The notes: generated from the letters alone by a model not told the origin. Shown: positions 26,280 to 36,213, counted from the stretch's first letter. The stretch: 64,000 nucleotides of DNA from CAIKBL01 sp050247235 (GCA_050247235.1 JBFWUN010000018.1:1-64000), one strand, 5' to 3'. A program made the numbers and translations.

Positions 26280-26798
26280 TCAATGCTTTTTAGGCGCGAT
26301 GAGCATGACCATTTGTCTACCTTCGAGCTTGGGGTGCTGTTCAACGATCGCCAGCCCGACCAAATCTGTCTCAACACGTTCAAGCATCTTCGCGCCTAAA
26401 TCCTGGTGCGCCATCTCTCGACCTCGAAACCGCAACGTGATCTTGACTTTGTCCCCGTCCTCTAGAAATCGCTTGACGTTCCGCATCTTGATTTCATAGT
26501 CGCCGTCGTCCGTCGCGGGGCGAAGCTTGATTTCCTTGACCTGGATCTGCTTCTGCTTGCGCTTCGCCGCATGCTTTTTCTTGTTCGCCTCGAACAAGAA
26601 CTTGCCGAAATCCATAACCCTGCACACCGGAGGGTCTGCGGTTGGGACGATTTCCACGAGGTCAAGCCCGCTTTCTTGGGCCTGCCGATGGGCTTCCGCG
26701 ACTGGGACGATGCCGACATTCTGCCCGTCAGCGGCGATAAGCCTGACCTGAGTAGCAGAAATCTCCTCGTTGACGCGATTCTTTTTGTCAGAAACGAT
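26280..26798 (-). CDS. infC: Translation initiation factor IF-3, starting at ATC
   Basis: A 172-residue factor that binds the 30S subunit and checks the start codon. The N-domain (VNEEISATQVRLIAADGQNVGIV) and C-domain (KEIKLRPATDDGDYEIK, VKITLRFRGREMAHQDLG) are complete. No ATG, GTG or TTG lies before the conserved N-terminus: the frame is closed by the thrS TAG at 26811-26813, with only five codons between. The ATC at 26796-26798 follows a GGAGG by 8 bases and is the best start. Non-AUG starts of infC let IF-3 repress its own synthesis in other bacteria. Confidence 0.93.
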   Translation of the reverse strand: MVSDKKNRVNEEISATQVRLIAADGQNVGIVPVAEAHRQAQESGLDLVEIVPTADPPVCRVMDFGKFLFEANKKKHAAKRKQKQIQVKEIKLRPATDDGDYEIKMRNVKRFLEDGDKVKITLRFRGREMAHQDLGAKMLERVETDLVGLAIVEQHPKLEGRQMVMLIAPKKH

Positions 26799-26810
26799 AG
26801 TCCGATCCTC

Positions 26811-28727
26811 CTACATCGGGGCGCCGCGGTTCGTAATCTCTTCCGAAAGGTGAGAGGCGAAATCCGCAAGGCTCATCGCGCCGAAATCTTCCCCGCCGCG
26901 AGTTCGGACCGCTACGATGCGGCCCTCGACCTCGCGCTCCCCTATGATGAGCAGATATGGGATGCGTTGCAGGGTGTGCTCGCGGATTTTAAGCCCGATT
27001 TTCTCGTTTCTCAAGTCCGTGATGGCCCGGAATCCTTGATTTTCCAAGGTTTCTACGACTTCGGTCGCGTATTCGCCGAACCGTTCCGTGATGCTCAACG
27101 CGGCAACTTGCACCGGTGCAAGCCAAGTCGGCAGGATCCCTGCGTGGTGCTCGATCAGAATACCGATGAATCTTTCGAGCGAACCTAAGATTGCTCGATG
27201 AAGCATCACCGGGGGACGTCGGCTGTTGTCTTCCGCAACAAACTCCGCACCCAAGCGGACCGGCAGCGAAAAGTCCAGTTGGATTGTGCCGCATTGCCAG
27301 ACCCGACCGAGTGAGTCCCGTAAGGAGAACTCGATCTTGGGCCCGTAGAACGCGCCCTCGCCTGGCTGCAGCGTCCACGCCATTCGCTTGCCGTCGAGCG
27401 CCAGCCTCAAGGCCGACTCAGCCTTGTCCCAAGTCTCATCGCTGCCTACGCGTTTCACTGGGCGGGTGGACAATTTGATTTGGATGTCCTCAAACCCGAA
27501 GTCCGAGTAAACAGCACGCAGCAAATCGATAAATCGCGCGACCTCGTCCTGCACCTGCTCTTCAGTACAGAAAATGTGCGCGTCGTCCTGCGTAAACGCC
27601 CGCACACGCATCAGCCCATGGAGCGCGCCCGACGGTTCGTTGCGATGGCAGGAACCGAACTCCGCGAGTCGGAGTGGCAGATCGCGATAGCTCTTGAGTC
27701 CCTGATTAAAAATCTGCACGTGTCCCGGACAATTCATCGGCTTGACCGCGAACTCACGATCTTCCGAGTCCGTGACGAACATATTCTCGCGAAAATTCTC
27801 CCAATGACCCGACTTCTTCCAGAGGGTTGCGTCCAGGATTTGAGGACAGCGAACTTCGCGGTAACCGTGCCGACGCAGGATACCTCGCAGGTATTGTTCG
27901 ATCTGTTGCCAAAGAGTCCAGCCGCGTTCATGCCAAAACGCCATGCCAGGTGCTTCTTCCTGGAAATGAAATAAACCGAGCTGTCTGCCGATTCGGCGAT
28001 GATCGCGCTTCTCGGCCTCCTCGATGCGTTTCAGATAGTCTTCCAGGCCTTTCGCGTCTCCCCATGCAGTTCCATATATCCGCTGGAGCATTTCGTTACG
28101 GGAATCGCCCCGCCAATATGCTCCGGCAATCTTAGTCAGCTTGAAAGCACGTAGCTTGCCTGTGCTTGGTACGTGGGGGCCACGGCACAAATCGGTGAAA
28201 TCGCCTTGCACGTAAAGAGATATTGCTTCCCCGGCCGGAATGCTCCGGACAATTTCCGCCTTGTAGTGCTCGCCGAGGGCCTCGAAATAGGCAACCGCAT
28301 CGTCCCGCGGACATACTCGACGCTCAACTGGCAAATCCTGCTTCGCCAGCTCCTGCATCTTGATCTCGATTGCCGCGAGATCATCCGGGGTAAACGGTCG
28401 TTCGAAAGCAAAATCGTAATAGAACCCATCCTCGATGACGGGCCCAATTGTGACTTGAGCAGTCGGGTACAGAGACTTGACGGCGTGCGCAAGCAGATGC
28501 GCAGTGCTGTGGCGAATGACTTCCAGGCCCTCCGCCTGGTTCCCAGTGACAATGCTGAGGTGGGTATCCCGTTCAATCAGAAAGCTAAGATCGACAAGAC
28601 GGCCGTCGACGTTTCCGGCGACTGCAGCTTTTGCCAGGCCGGAGCCGATTGATTTCGCGACAGCGGCAACGGAAACAGCCGAGTCGAAATGCCGGATGGA
28701 GCCGTCTGGGAGGGTAATGGCGGGCAT
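26811..28727 (-). CDS. thrS: Threonine-tRNA ligase
   Basis: A 638-residue class II synthetase. I chose the ATG at 28727 (MPAITLPDGSIRHF), which matches the family N-terminus; a TTG at 28736 would add three residues. Domains: TGS (1-62), editing domain with HSTAHLLAHAV (about 70-225), catalytic core with Zn-binding NCPGHVQIF and RNEPSGALHGLMRVRAFTQDD, and an anticodon-binding domain (about 540-638). The stop overlaps the infC ribosome-binding site, suggesting translational coupling. Confidence 0.97.
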   Translation of the reverse strand: MPAITLPDGSIRHFDSAVSVAAVAKSIGSGLAKAAVAGNVDGRLVDLSFLIERDTHLSIVTGNQAEGLEVIRHSTAHLLAHAVKSLYPTAQVTIGPVIEDGFYYDFAFERPFTPDDLAAIEIKMQELAKQDLPVERRVCPRDDAVAYFEALGEHYKAEIVRSIPAGEAISLYVQGDFTDLCRGPHVPSTGKLRAFKLTKIAGAYWRGDSRNEMLQRIYGTAWGDAKGLEDYLKRIEEAEKRDHRRIGRQLGLFHFQEEAPGMAFWHERGWTLWQQIEQYLRGILRRHGYREVRCPQILDATLWKKSGHWENFRENMFVTDSEDREFAVKPMNCPGHVQIFNQGLKSYRDLPLRLAEFGSCHRNEPSGALHGLMRVRAFTQDDAHIFCTEEQVQDEVARFIDLLRAVYSDFGFEDIQIKLSTRPVKRVGSDETWDKAESALRLALDGKRMAWTLQPGEGAFYGPKIEFSLRDSLGRVWQCGTIQLDFSLPVRLGAEFVAEDNSRRPPVMLHRAILGSLERFIGILIEHHAGILPTWLAPVQVAALSITERFGEYATEVVETLENQGFRAITDLRNEKIGLKIREHTLQRIPYLLIIGEREVEGRIVAVRTRGGEDFGAMSLADFASHLSEEITNRGAPM

Positions 28728-28829
28728 GGGTGTCAAGACCTCGGTGACCTGTACGAGCGGTCATTTCGCCGAAAGGGTGATTGATTCGCCGCTTGGAGGG
28801 GCACTTCGGCACGCATTCGTGCGGGGTTC

Positions 28830-28906
28830 TGGTAGGCGCGATTGGACTCGAACCAACGACCCCCACCATGTCAAGGTGGTGCTCTAACCAGCTGAGCTAC
28901 GCGCCT
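28830..28906 (-). tRNA. tRNA-Val (GAC)
   Basis: A 77-base minus-strand cloverleaf with acceptor AGGCGCG/CGCGCCT, discriminator A and encoded CCA. The anticodon stem CCACC/GGTGG holds the loop TTGACAT (anticodon GAC); the T-arm is GTTGG-TTCGAGT-CCAAT. It lies between uvrB and thrS; a tRNA-Val precedes thrS in related genomes too. Confidence 0.95.
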
Positions 28907-28946
28907 GTCGTCAATTGAGGGCGCGAGGATAGCCGAAAATGACCGC

Positions 28947-30971
28947 TCAGACCAGCGGGCTCGGCATCTCCAGGTAAGTAGCCTTGAGGGTTTGAATCTC
29001 GTCGCGCAGACGAGCCGCTTCCTCGAACTCGAGATCTCGGGCCCGAACGAACATTTCGCCCTCCAGCTTGCGGATCCGCGACGCTACCTGCTCCGGCGTG
29101 AGACTCCCGTAGACTTCAATCGCCTCGGCTACACGGCGCGTCGGAGAGCGCCGCCCGGAGCCCGGGGTCGAGTACGCTCCTTCCATCACGTCGGCGACGC
29201 TCTTTTGAATCCCGGTCGGGGTTATGCCGTATTGCTGGTTGAAAGCCACCTGTACGGCGCGTCGACGCTCCATCTCAGCCAACGCTCGCGTCATCGAACC
29301 GGTTTCCTGCTCGGCATACAGGATTGCCCTTCCTGAAAGATTTCTCGCGGCGCGCCCGACAGTCTGGATTAATGAGCGGTCGGAGCGCAGGAACCCTTCC
29401 TTATCTGCGTCGAGTATCGCCACGAGCGCCACTTCCGGAATATCAAGCCCTTCGCGCAACAAGTTGATACCGACCAGCACGTCGAACTCACCAAGTCGCA
29501 GGTCTCGAATGATCTCCACTCGTTCCACGGTATCGATATCGGAATGCAGGTACCGGACACTCACGCCATGCTCGGAAAGATAGTCAGTCAAGTCCTCCGC
29601 CATCCGCTTGGTCAGCGTCGTGACCAGGATGCGTTCTCCTCGCGCCGCTGTTCTCCTGATTTCGGAGAGCAGATCATCGACCTGCGTCGATGCCGGTCGG
29701 ATTTCGACGTCCGGGTCGATGAGTCCGGTTGGACGTACCACCAGTTCCACGACCTGTCCCGCCCTCTCCGACTCGTACGGTCCAGGTGTTGCCGACACGA
29801 ATATCGTCTGAGGTGCAAACTTCTCCCACTCGTCGAACCGCAGGGGCCGATTGTCCAGCGCACACGGAAGTCTGAACCCGTACTCGACCAGATTCTCTTT
29901 GCGTGCCCGATCTCCCCGGTACATACCCCCGAGTTGCGGGATGGTTACATGACTTTCGTCCACTACCAGCAACGTATCTGGCGGCAAGTATTCAAACAGT
30001 GTCGGGGGCGGTTCTCCCGGTTTGCGTCCCGACAGGTGGCGTGAGTAGTTCTCGATTCCCGAGCAATAGCCGATTTCGGCCATCATCTCGATGTCGAATC
30101 GGGTACGTTGCTCTAAACGCTGTGCCTCGACGAGTTTGCCCATCTCGCGCAGTTCGGCGAGCCGGACACGAAGTTCCTCCCGGATTGCATCAATCGCGCC
30201 GAGAATCGTTTCGCGGCTGGTCACATAGTGTGACTTGGGATAGACGGTGAATCGTGGCAGCTGTCGCGTCACTTCCCCTGTCAATGGATCGAATTGGGAC
30301 AGTGCTTCGATGTCGTCATCGAACATTTGCACGCGGAGCGCATCCCGCTCAGATTCCGCCGGATAAATGTCGATGACATCTCCGCGTACGCGGTAGTTTC
30401 CACGCGCGAGCTCCACGTCATTGCGTGTGTACTGCAACTCGGTAAGGCGCTTCAGAATCTGCCGTTGTGTCATGCGGTCACCACGACGCAAATGCAGAAC
30501 CATCGCGTGATATTCACCCGGGTCTCCGAGTCCGTAAATCGAAGAAACCGTCGCGACGATGATGGTATCTGATCTTTCGAGAAGGGCCTTCGTCGCCGAT
30601 AGTCGCATCTGCTCGATGTGATCGTTGATGGACGCGTCTTTTTCGATGTAGGTATCCGACGCCGGCACGTATGCTTCGGGCTGGTAGTAATCGTAGTAGG
30701 AAACGAAGTACTCGACAGCGTTCTTCGGAAAGAACTCGCGCATTTCGCCGTAAAGTTGGGCCGCGAGCGTTTTGTTCGGGGCTAGAATCAACGCGGGTCG
30801 CTGGATAATCTGGATTACATTCGCGATGGTAAAGGTCTTGCCGGAACCTGTGACGCCCAGCAGCGTCTGATGGGCGAGCCCGTTCTCCAGCCCCGCAACG
30901 AGCTGCTTTATCGCGGTGGGCTGCCCGCCCGCCGGGGCGAAATCGGACACGAGTTCAAAACGAGCCTGCAT
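28947..30971 (-). CDS. uvrB: Excinuclease ABC subunit B
   Basis: A 674-residue DNA-damage verification helicase of nucleotide excision repair. It has Walker A GVTGSGKTFT (about 39-48), the damage-probing beta-hairpin region YYDYYQPEAYVP (about 93-104), Walker B-type DESHVT, helicase motifs through SLIQTVGRAARN, and the C-terminal UvrC-binding UVR motif (LEFEEAARLRDEIQTL). The start ATG at 30971 and the length are normal. Confidence 0.98.
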   Translation of the reverse strand: MQARFELVSDFAPAGGQPTAIKQLVAGLENGLAHQTLLGVTGSGKTFTIANVIQIIQRPALILAPNKTLAAQLYGEMREFFPKNAVEYFVSYYDYYQPEAYVPASDTYIEKDASINDHIEQMRLSATKALLERSDTIIVATVSSIYGLGDPGEYHAMVLHLRRGDRMTQRQILKRLTELQYTRNDVELARGNYRVRGDVIDIYPAESERDALRVQMFDDDIEALSQFDPLTGEVTRQLPRFTVYPKSHYVTSRETILGAIDAIREELRVRLAELREMGKLVEAQRLEQRTRFDIEMMAEIGYCSGIENYSRHLSGRKPGEPPPTLFEYLPPDTLLVVDESHVTIPQLGGMYRGDRARKENLVEYGFRLPCALDNRPLRFDEWEKFAPQTIFVSATPGPYESERAGQVVELVVRPTGLIDPDVEIRPASTQVDDLLSEIRRTAARGERILVTTLTKRMAEDLTDYLSEHGVSVRYLHSDIDTVERVEIIRDLRLGEFDVLVGINLLREGLDIPEVALVAILDADKEGFLRSDRSLIQTVGRAARNLSGRAILYAEQETGSMTRALAEMERRRAVQVAFNQQYGITPTGIQKSVADVMEGAYSTPGSGRRSPTRRVAEAIEVYGSLTPEQVASRIRKLEGEMFVRARDLEFEEAARLRDEIQTLKATYLEMPSPLV

Positions 30972-31025
30972 TGCTTTTCTCTACGTACAGCTGGCGACCC
31001 GCAAGCTTCCGTGCAGGCCGACTGA

Positions 31026-31054
31026 TTGACCGACCGTCAAGCCCCCATTACCAT
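31026..31054 (+). promoter_or_regulatory. Sigma-70-type promoter of tRNA-Asn
   Basis: TTGACC (31026-31031), a 17-base spacer and TACCAT (31049-31054) lie just before the tRNA start at 31071. Spacing and -35 match are good; the -10 is fair. Confidence 0.55.
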
Positions 31055-31070
31055 GTGCCGCCTTCAATGT

Positions 31071-31146
<76 letters not shown>

Positions 31147-31604
31147 TTCTAAGCGGTAACCGGACTACTGATATCCGGTACGCCTGCCGTGCATCTCGGC
31201 GTGCCGTTCGGGATTCCTGAGCAGCCCGCCGTCGGGTCACAGACTCCCATCGGTCCGGAACTCACAGCCCATGAGGACAGGCCGGTAGCCCCGAGCGCGT
31301 TCTGAGTTCTGGCCCTGCGCGCGAATGGCCGCCATTCAGATCGGTCATCAATTCGGGCGCCGCACGGCTGAAGTTCCCTCTTCTCAGCTTGGACCGCCAA
31401 GCTCGCACTCGCCAGTGCCCGACTGCGTGATACTCCGCCGAATTCGGCTGCATAGCCCCTTCCGTGACGGCAACTTGCGAACGTCACAGACCCGCCCAGG
31501 AAGATTTGCCAAGACTTAGCTCCACGTGTCCGCCGCGTGGTGGCGGTTTTGCGTATCTCAAGCCAGTTCAGGCAACCCGCGAGGCTTCCGAACCCAGCAC
31601 CGCG
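31147..31604. other. 458-base stretch with no supported gene
   Basis: Short open frames on both strands lack ribosome-binding sites and recognisable protein text. A CCGCC/GGCGG hairpin followed by TTTT (about 31530-31550, plus strand) could be a weak terminator. No copy of the tRNA 3' end or integrase remnant was seen. Confidence 0.5.
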
Positions 31605-34600
31605 TCAAACGGACTGAGGCAATTCTCCCGAGCGGATGTGTATATCGCGCTGCGGGAACGGGATCTCGATGCCGTGTTCACGAAACGCATGGTAGATGCG
31701 GGTGTTGAGTTCATGCCGTACATCTCCGCGGTATCTCAACTCCTCGGCGTGCACCGCCAGCTCCAGGGTCAACGCGCTATCCCCGAACCCCGTCAAGCTG
31801 GCGAGCGGAGCCGGATCGCGCATTACCTTGGGATGCGAACCGGCGATCTCGATCAGGAGACGAACCGCGCGTTCGACATCGGCGCCATACGCGATCCCGA
31901 TTTGCAGTACGACTCGCGTCACCTGGTCACTCAACGTCCAGTTCACGAAACGATCGGTGATGAACGTCTTGTTCGGAACCACGATCTCCTTGTTGTCCGC
32001 ATCCTTGATCGTCGTAGCCCGAATGCGGATCCGGGTCACTTGTCCGGTCATGCTATCAATCGTCACGACGTCTCCAACACGTATCGGACGTTCGAAAAGC
32101 AGGATTAGCCCTGAAATAAAATTGGCGAATATCTCCTGCAGACCGAACCCTAGGCCGACACCCAGTGCGGCAACCAGCCATTGCACCTGCGACCAACGCA
32201 TGCCTAGCGTGCTGAGGACGATGCTGAGACCCAGGGCGACGATTGCGTACTGCAGAAGGCTGGTGACCGCATACCGACTCCCACGGGTGACGTGCAGGCG
32301 CTGCAACACGCTGAACTCGAGCAGACCAGGCAGGTTACGAAATGCCATCATCGTCACCAGGGCAAACAGCGCTGCCATGAACACGCTAGTCAGTGTGATC
32401 GATTGCAGCGTCGTCGCTCCGGTCGCATCCTTCACGGAGATGCTCCACAGGTTCACGCTGTCGAACACCGACAGTGCGGGCAAAACATCGTGCCAGACTG
32501 CGATTAGTCCCAGGGCAAGCGACCAACCGATTACGTTCTGAACCACCTGTCTGGCCTGCGCATCGAACTTGGCGATTTGCGCGGGTTCCGGCACGGGTTC
32601 ATTCTCGCCCGCCGTCCTCATCGCCTCTTCGGTGCGCATCCGCGCTGCCGCGATCCGCAACCATCGAAGTGCGACCCGATAGCCCACGACAGCCAGGGCC
32701 ACGATCATTCCACTCAACAGGAAATAGCGGGAAAGCTCAGCCGCCGCGTAGTGGTAGCCAACCGCGGACAAGAGCGCAAATCCAAGCGGCGGCGCGATGA
32801 CAAAAATCCGCCAGGCCGGCCTCGCCGCCTCGATCAACGGATTGAATGCCATTCGAGCGAGCGGATTGCCGCGTCGATTGAGCCAGATCACGAACGCGAG
32901 CAGGCTGAGCATTGCCACCGCAAACAAGACTCTCGCGACGCCGCTCTGGGCGGTCGAGCCCACTTGCCAATCGAAATTCAAGGCGAGCGCGTACGTGGGT
33001 ACGAAAACCCTTGCGAACGTCTTCCAGGCGGCGCGTGTCCGACGCACACTTTCTGATTCGACGCCGAGATGGGCGACGAAGAGGCCGTTCTCTCCGAGTG
33101 CCGCTTGCCACCAGAGCGCGCAGAACTGCAACACCGCGCCGAACTTGAGTGTTTGCGCCAGTGTAAGGGCGAGCGGGGATGCGTTTGGACTCATTTGAAG
33201 CAGTGTGGACAACACGTACCAGAGCAGTGGAGGTGGCGACGCCATCAGCAGCATCACGAACATCGCGGCGAGGGTATCCCTCGCGCGTTCTGCTTCCGCG
33301 CGAAGTTGTCTCTCCGCGAGAAGGCCGAGCGATGCACGCAATCGACTTCGCAGGTGGAATGCGAAAGCGACCGTGGCAATCAATCCAAGTACCCGAAGCG
33401 GCCTGTCACGAGCCACCTCCGCCACTCCGTTCCAGATTGCCGTCCAGGGCCGAAAGTCCAGCAACCGTCCGAATATTGTCGCGCACTCGCGCAGCATCTC
33501 GCTCGACCATGGGGAAGCATTGGGAATCCACAGCAACCGCTGATCCAGCAGCTCCCTGTAGGCAGTTACGGTCTGGGTCAGCCGCTGCAGCTCGCTTTCC
33601 GCCGCGTCCAGCATGCGCAGGTACGTCGAATAATTCGTGTCCAGACTCCGCAGCAGTGATTCCTGAGCGTCGAGCCGATTGCGAATCTCTGCGACGACCT
33701 CCGGCGACACACTCGCACCAGCGAGGTCCGCATCCTGACGCGCAACAGGATCCTGACGGGTAACCGCGAGTGCACGCAGCTGTTCCTCGATTTCGATTCG
33801 ACGGAGGCTCACGCGGGTGACTTCGTCGGCGTTCGCAGTGGCCTCCCGGCGCAACTCGCCTATTCGCGGCAGCCGACGGCGTTGATCGACCAGCACACGC
33901 CCCAATACGGACGAAGCCCCGGCAACCTGCAGTCGCTGACGCGATGTCTCGAAGTCGCTGCTGAGTCGCTGCCGCTGGTCCGCGATCGCTGCACGTCGCC
34001 GCACGACCTCCGATTGCGCCTTCAGGAGCTGCGCGAGTTCTTCGCCCTGTCGTATGCTGTCCTCCGCAATCACGCGCACCCAGGGGTGCAGGTCCCCTAA
34101 GTCACCCCCGGGCGTCCGGGCACCCGCCTGCGCATCTGGAATTGACGCCTCACGTCGTTCGATCAGGAGTTCCTCGAGCGCGGTCATGCGGGCGGAGAGC
34201 CGCTCAAGGTTGAGCAACGCGGCTTCCCGCCGTAGCCCGGTGATTTCCCGCAGCTCCTCATGGCCGAGCAGCTCCTGTTCCAGCGCATCCAGTTCGCTCT
34301 GGCGGGCTTCGACTTCGGAAGCGAAAGCGACCAGCCGGGCCCGCGTCAGCGGGTCGGAACTTCCTTCGGATATCTGGCTCATCACAGCCGCGAGCTGGGT
34401 CAGTCTCGCGGTTGCCGCCGCCTTCTCCCCTGCAATTTCGCCTGGGCGTCCCGTCAGCGTCCGCAGTTTGAGCTCTTGCGCGCTGAGCTTGCCCTCCATC
34501 GACGCTCGCTCCGAACGCGTGAGCTCAAGCAGGTTCTCGAGCGCTGTCGCGTCGAGCGTCCGCTCGCGCTGGGTAATCGGCGGCGTTGCCTTGAGTCGCG

Positions 34601-34889
34601 CGAGTTCCGCAATCTCGTCAGCCAGTTTGCGCCGCGTCTCAGGCTGGCGGGCGGCAGCCTTGCGCAGGCTCTCCAGCCTGGCCTGGCTCGCGATCCGACT
34701 TTCGATCGATGCCCTCGCCTGTGCATGGAGCTGCTCGATTTGCTGCCGAAGCGCCGGATCGGCAACTTGCACAACGGCTTCGGCCTTGCGGGCTTCGATT
34801 TCCTCGACGGTCATTGCCCGCACCGAGGTCACCCATGCGCAGAGCGACATCAGCGCGAGGAGAACAGCCGGGAATCTGGCAGAATGCAT
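31605..34889 (-). CDS. Large MscS-family mechanosensitive channel (MscK/KefA-like)
   Basis: A 1094-residue inner-membrane channel that would open on osmotic downshift. It has a signal peptide (1-25, ending SVRA), a long periplasmic coiled-coil domain (about 30-460, rich in Glu, Arg, Leu), roughly ten membrane helices (about 490-890), then the MscS core: pore helix QWLVAALGVGLGFGLQEIFANFISG, beta-domain GDVVTIDSMTGQVTRIRIRAT and a C-terminal alpha/beta domain. Length and layout match MscK/KefA (about 1100 residues) far better than small MscS. No fusion or frameshift is seen. Confidence 0.9.
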   Translation of the reverse strand: MHSARFPAVLLALMSLCAWVTSVRAMTVEEIEARKAEAVVQVADPALRQQIEQLHAQARASIESRIASQARLESLRKAAARQPETRRKLADEIAELARLKATPPITQRERTLDATALENLLELTRSERASMEGKLSAQELKLRTLTGRPGEIAGEKAAATARLTQLAAVMSQISEGSSDPLTRARLVAFASEVEARQSELDALEQELLGHEELREITGLRREAALLNLERLSARMTALEELLIERREASIPDAQAGARTPGGDLGDLHPWVRVIAEDSIRQGEELAQLLKAQSEVVRRRAAIADQRQRLSSDFETSRQRLQVAGASSVLGRVLVDQRRRLPRIGELRREATANADEVTRVSLRRIEIEEQLRALAVTRQDPVARQDADLAGASVSPEVVAEIRNRLDAQESLLRSLDTNYSTYLRMLDAAESELQRLTQTVTAYRELLDQRLLWIPNASPWSSEMLRECATIFGRLLDFRPWTAIWNGVAEVARDRPLRVLGLIATVAFAFHLRSRLRASLGLLAERQLRAEAERARDTLAAMFVMLLMASPPPLLWYVLSTLLQMSPNASPLALTLAQTLKFGAVLQFCALWWQAALGENGLFVAHLGVESESVRRTRAAWKTFARVFVPTYALALNFDWQVGSTAQSGVARVLFAVAMLSLLAFVIWLNRRGNPLARMAFNPLIEAARPAWRIFVIAPPLGFALLSAVGYHYAAAELSRYFLLSGMIVALAVVGYRVALRWLRIAAARMRTEEAMRTAGENEPVPEPAQIAKFDAQARQVVQNVIGWSLALGLIAVWHDVLPALSVFDSVNLWSISVKDATGATTLQSITLTSVFMAALFALVTMMAFRNLPGLLEFSVLQRLHVTRGSRYAVTSLLQYAIVALGLSIVLSTLGMRWSQVQWLVAALGVGLGFGLQEIFANFISGLILLFERPIRVGDVVTIDSMTGQVTRIRIRATTIKDADNKEIVVPNKTFITDRFVNWTLSDQVTRVVLQIGIAYGADVERAVRLLIEIAGSHPKVMRDPAPLASLTGFGDSALTLELAVHAEELRYRGDVRHELNTRIYHAFREHGIEIPFPQRDIHIRSGELPQSV

Positions 34890-34959
34890 GCACCTTACCT
34901 GGGTTCAGAACCGTCGGGGCGCAGTCTAACAAAGCTGCATCCGGGGATACGCTTCGGAT

Positions 34960-35484
34960 ATGCAATCGGCTGACCGAGTGAAGAACATACGCGCACGCAA
35001 TATTGCACCGTGGATCACGTTGGTGGCCGCCGCGGGTGCGTTCGCGCTGGAACCGAGCGGCTTCGTGCCACCCGAATTCCTGGTCGGCCCACAGGTCACG
35101 CGGGCCGCGAGCGGCAATACCTACAGCTTCACGGGTCGTGCGCCGCACCCAGACGCGCGGCTGCAATTCACACGCGTCGAAATACCCTCCAGGGCGCCAG
35201 CCCATGACGGGGTGTTCTGCGCGCGTGCCTTCCTGAACGAAGTTGGCTCCCACGCGACGGGCTTCTTCGTGCAGCCGGACCGAACCGCCCTGACGCTCGC
35301 GGGGATAACCTTCGCAACTTACCGATGGACCGGGCGGCTCGCTGGCGACGCGACGACCGGAATCGTTGCCTGCGGGGTGACCGGCGAGCATTACGTGGCG
35401 ATTACATTCCAGGATGCGCTACCGCGGGCTGCCCGAAGCTTTCCGGCCATTCGCGCACGACTGTCGAGGCTCGTATTCAAATGA
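34960..35484 (+). CDS. Exported protein of unknown function
   Basis: A 174-residue protein with a basic N-terminus and a hydrophobic run (APWITLVAAAGAFALEP) that looks like a signal peptide or anchor. The mature part is beta-rich, with two Cys (FCARAF and IVACGVTG) that could form a disulfide in the periplasm. I do not recognise a family. It is divergent from the MscK-like gene, and its TGA overlaps the ATG of the transporter gene downstream (ATGA), so the two are co-translated. That linkage is the only hint to function. Confidence 0.65.
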   Translation: MQSADRVKNIRARNIAPWITLVAAAGAFALEPSGFVPPEFLVGPQVTRAASGNTYSFTGRAPHPDARLQFTRVEIPSRAPAHDGVFCARAFLNEVGSHATGFFVQPDRTALTLAGITFATYRWTGRLAGDATTGIVACGVTGEHYVAITFQDALPRAARSFPAIRARLSRLVFK

Positions 35485-36200
35485 GACATCCCGCGACCAC
35501 GCATCGCTTCTACGACCTCGTGATGGCGGGATTCATCACCGTACTGCTGTGTGCAAACCTGCTGGGACCGGCGAAGACCTGCGTGTTTGCACTGCCGGTA
35601 ATCGGGACGGCGCTCGTGTTTGGTGCCGGCAATCTGTTCTTCCCGATCAGCTACATCTTCGGTGACGTGCTCACGGAGGTATATGGTTACGCGAAGGCGC
35701 GGAAGGTGATCTGGGCAGGATTCGGCGCCATGGTCTTCGCTTCTCTGATGTCCTGGCTGGTGATCAATCTTCCGCCGAACCCGGCCGAACCCTACAACGA
35801 AACACTGCAACCGGCGCTCGAAGTGGTGTTCGGCAGCACCGCGCGCATCGTCGCCGCCTCCGTCCTCGCATTCTGGCTTGGGGACTTCGTCAACTCGTAC
35901 GTGCTCGCCAAAATGAAAGTCTGGACGGAAGGCCGTTGGCTGTGGACCCGCACGATCGGTTCGACTGTTGTCGGACAGGGTGTCGACAGCGTGATCTTCT
36001 ATCCGTTGGCGTTTTACGGCACTTGGGATACAGCGACACTGTGGAAGGTGGTCGGCTTCAATTGGCTGTTCAAGATCTCAATCGAAGTCGTGATGACGCC
36101 GGTGACCTATGCGGTCGTCAACGCACTCAAGCGACACGAACACTGCGATCACTTCGATCGCACGACCAACTTCACGCCATTCTCGCTCGCAGATCGCTGA
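35481..36200 (+). CDS. yhhQ: Queuosine precursor transporter (YhhQ family)
   Basis: A 239-residue membrane protein with about six helices. Family blocks LVMAGFITVLLCANLLG, FPISYIFGDVLTEVYGYAKARKVIW, and FWLGDFVNSYVLAKMKVWTEGRWLWTRTIGSTVVGQGVDS are clear. YhhQ takes up preQ0/preQ1, precursors of the tRNA base queuosine. The start at 35481 overlaps the preceding gene's stop; the longer open frame upstream lies inside that gene. Confidence 0.92.
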   Translation: MRHPATTHRFYDLVMAGFITVLLCANLLGPAKTCVFALPVIGTALVFGAGNLFFPISYIFGDVLTEVYGYAKARKVIWAGFGAMVFASLMSWLVINLPPNPAEPYNETLQPALEVVFGSTARIVAASVLAFWLGDFVNSYVLAKMKVWTEGRWLWTRTIGSTVVGQGVDSVIFYPLAFYGTWDTATLWKVVGFNWLFKISIEVVMTPVTYAVVNALKRHEHCDHFDRTTNFTPFSLADR

Positions 36201-36213
36201 CGCACACGATCAC

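Noticed and set aside
26280..26657. Short IF-3 (125 residues) from an internal start
   Set aside because: It would lack most of the N-terminal domain; the ATC start restores a full-length protein.
31149..31487. 112-residue minus-strand frame after tRNA-Asn
   Set aside because: Start is unsupported and the residues resemble random GC-rich translation.
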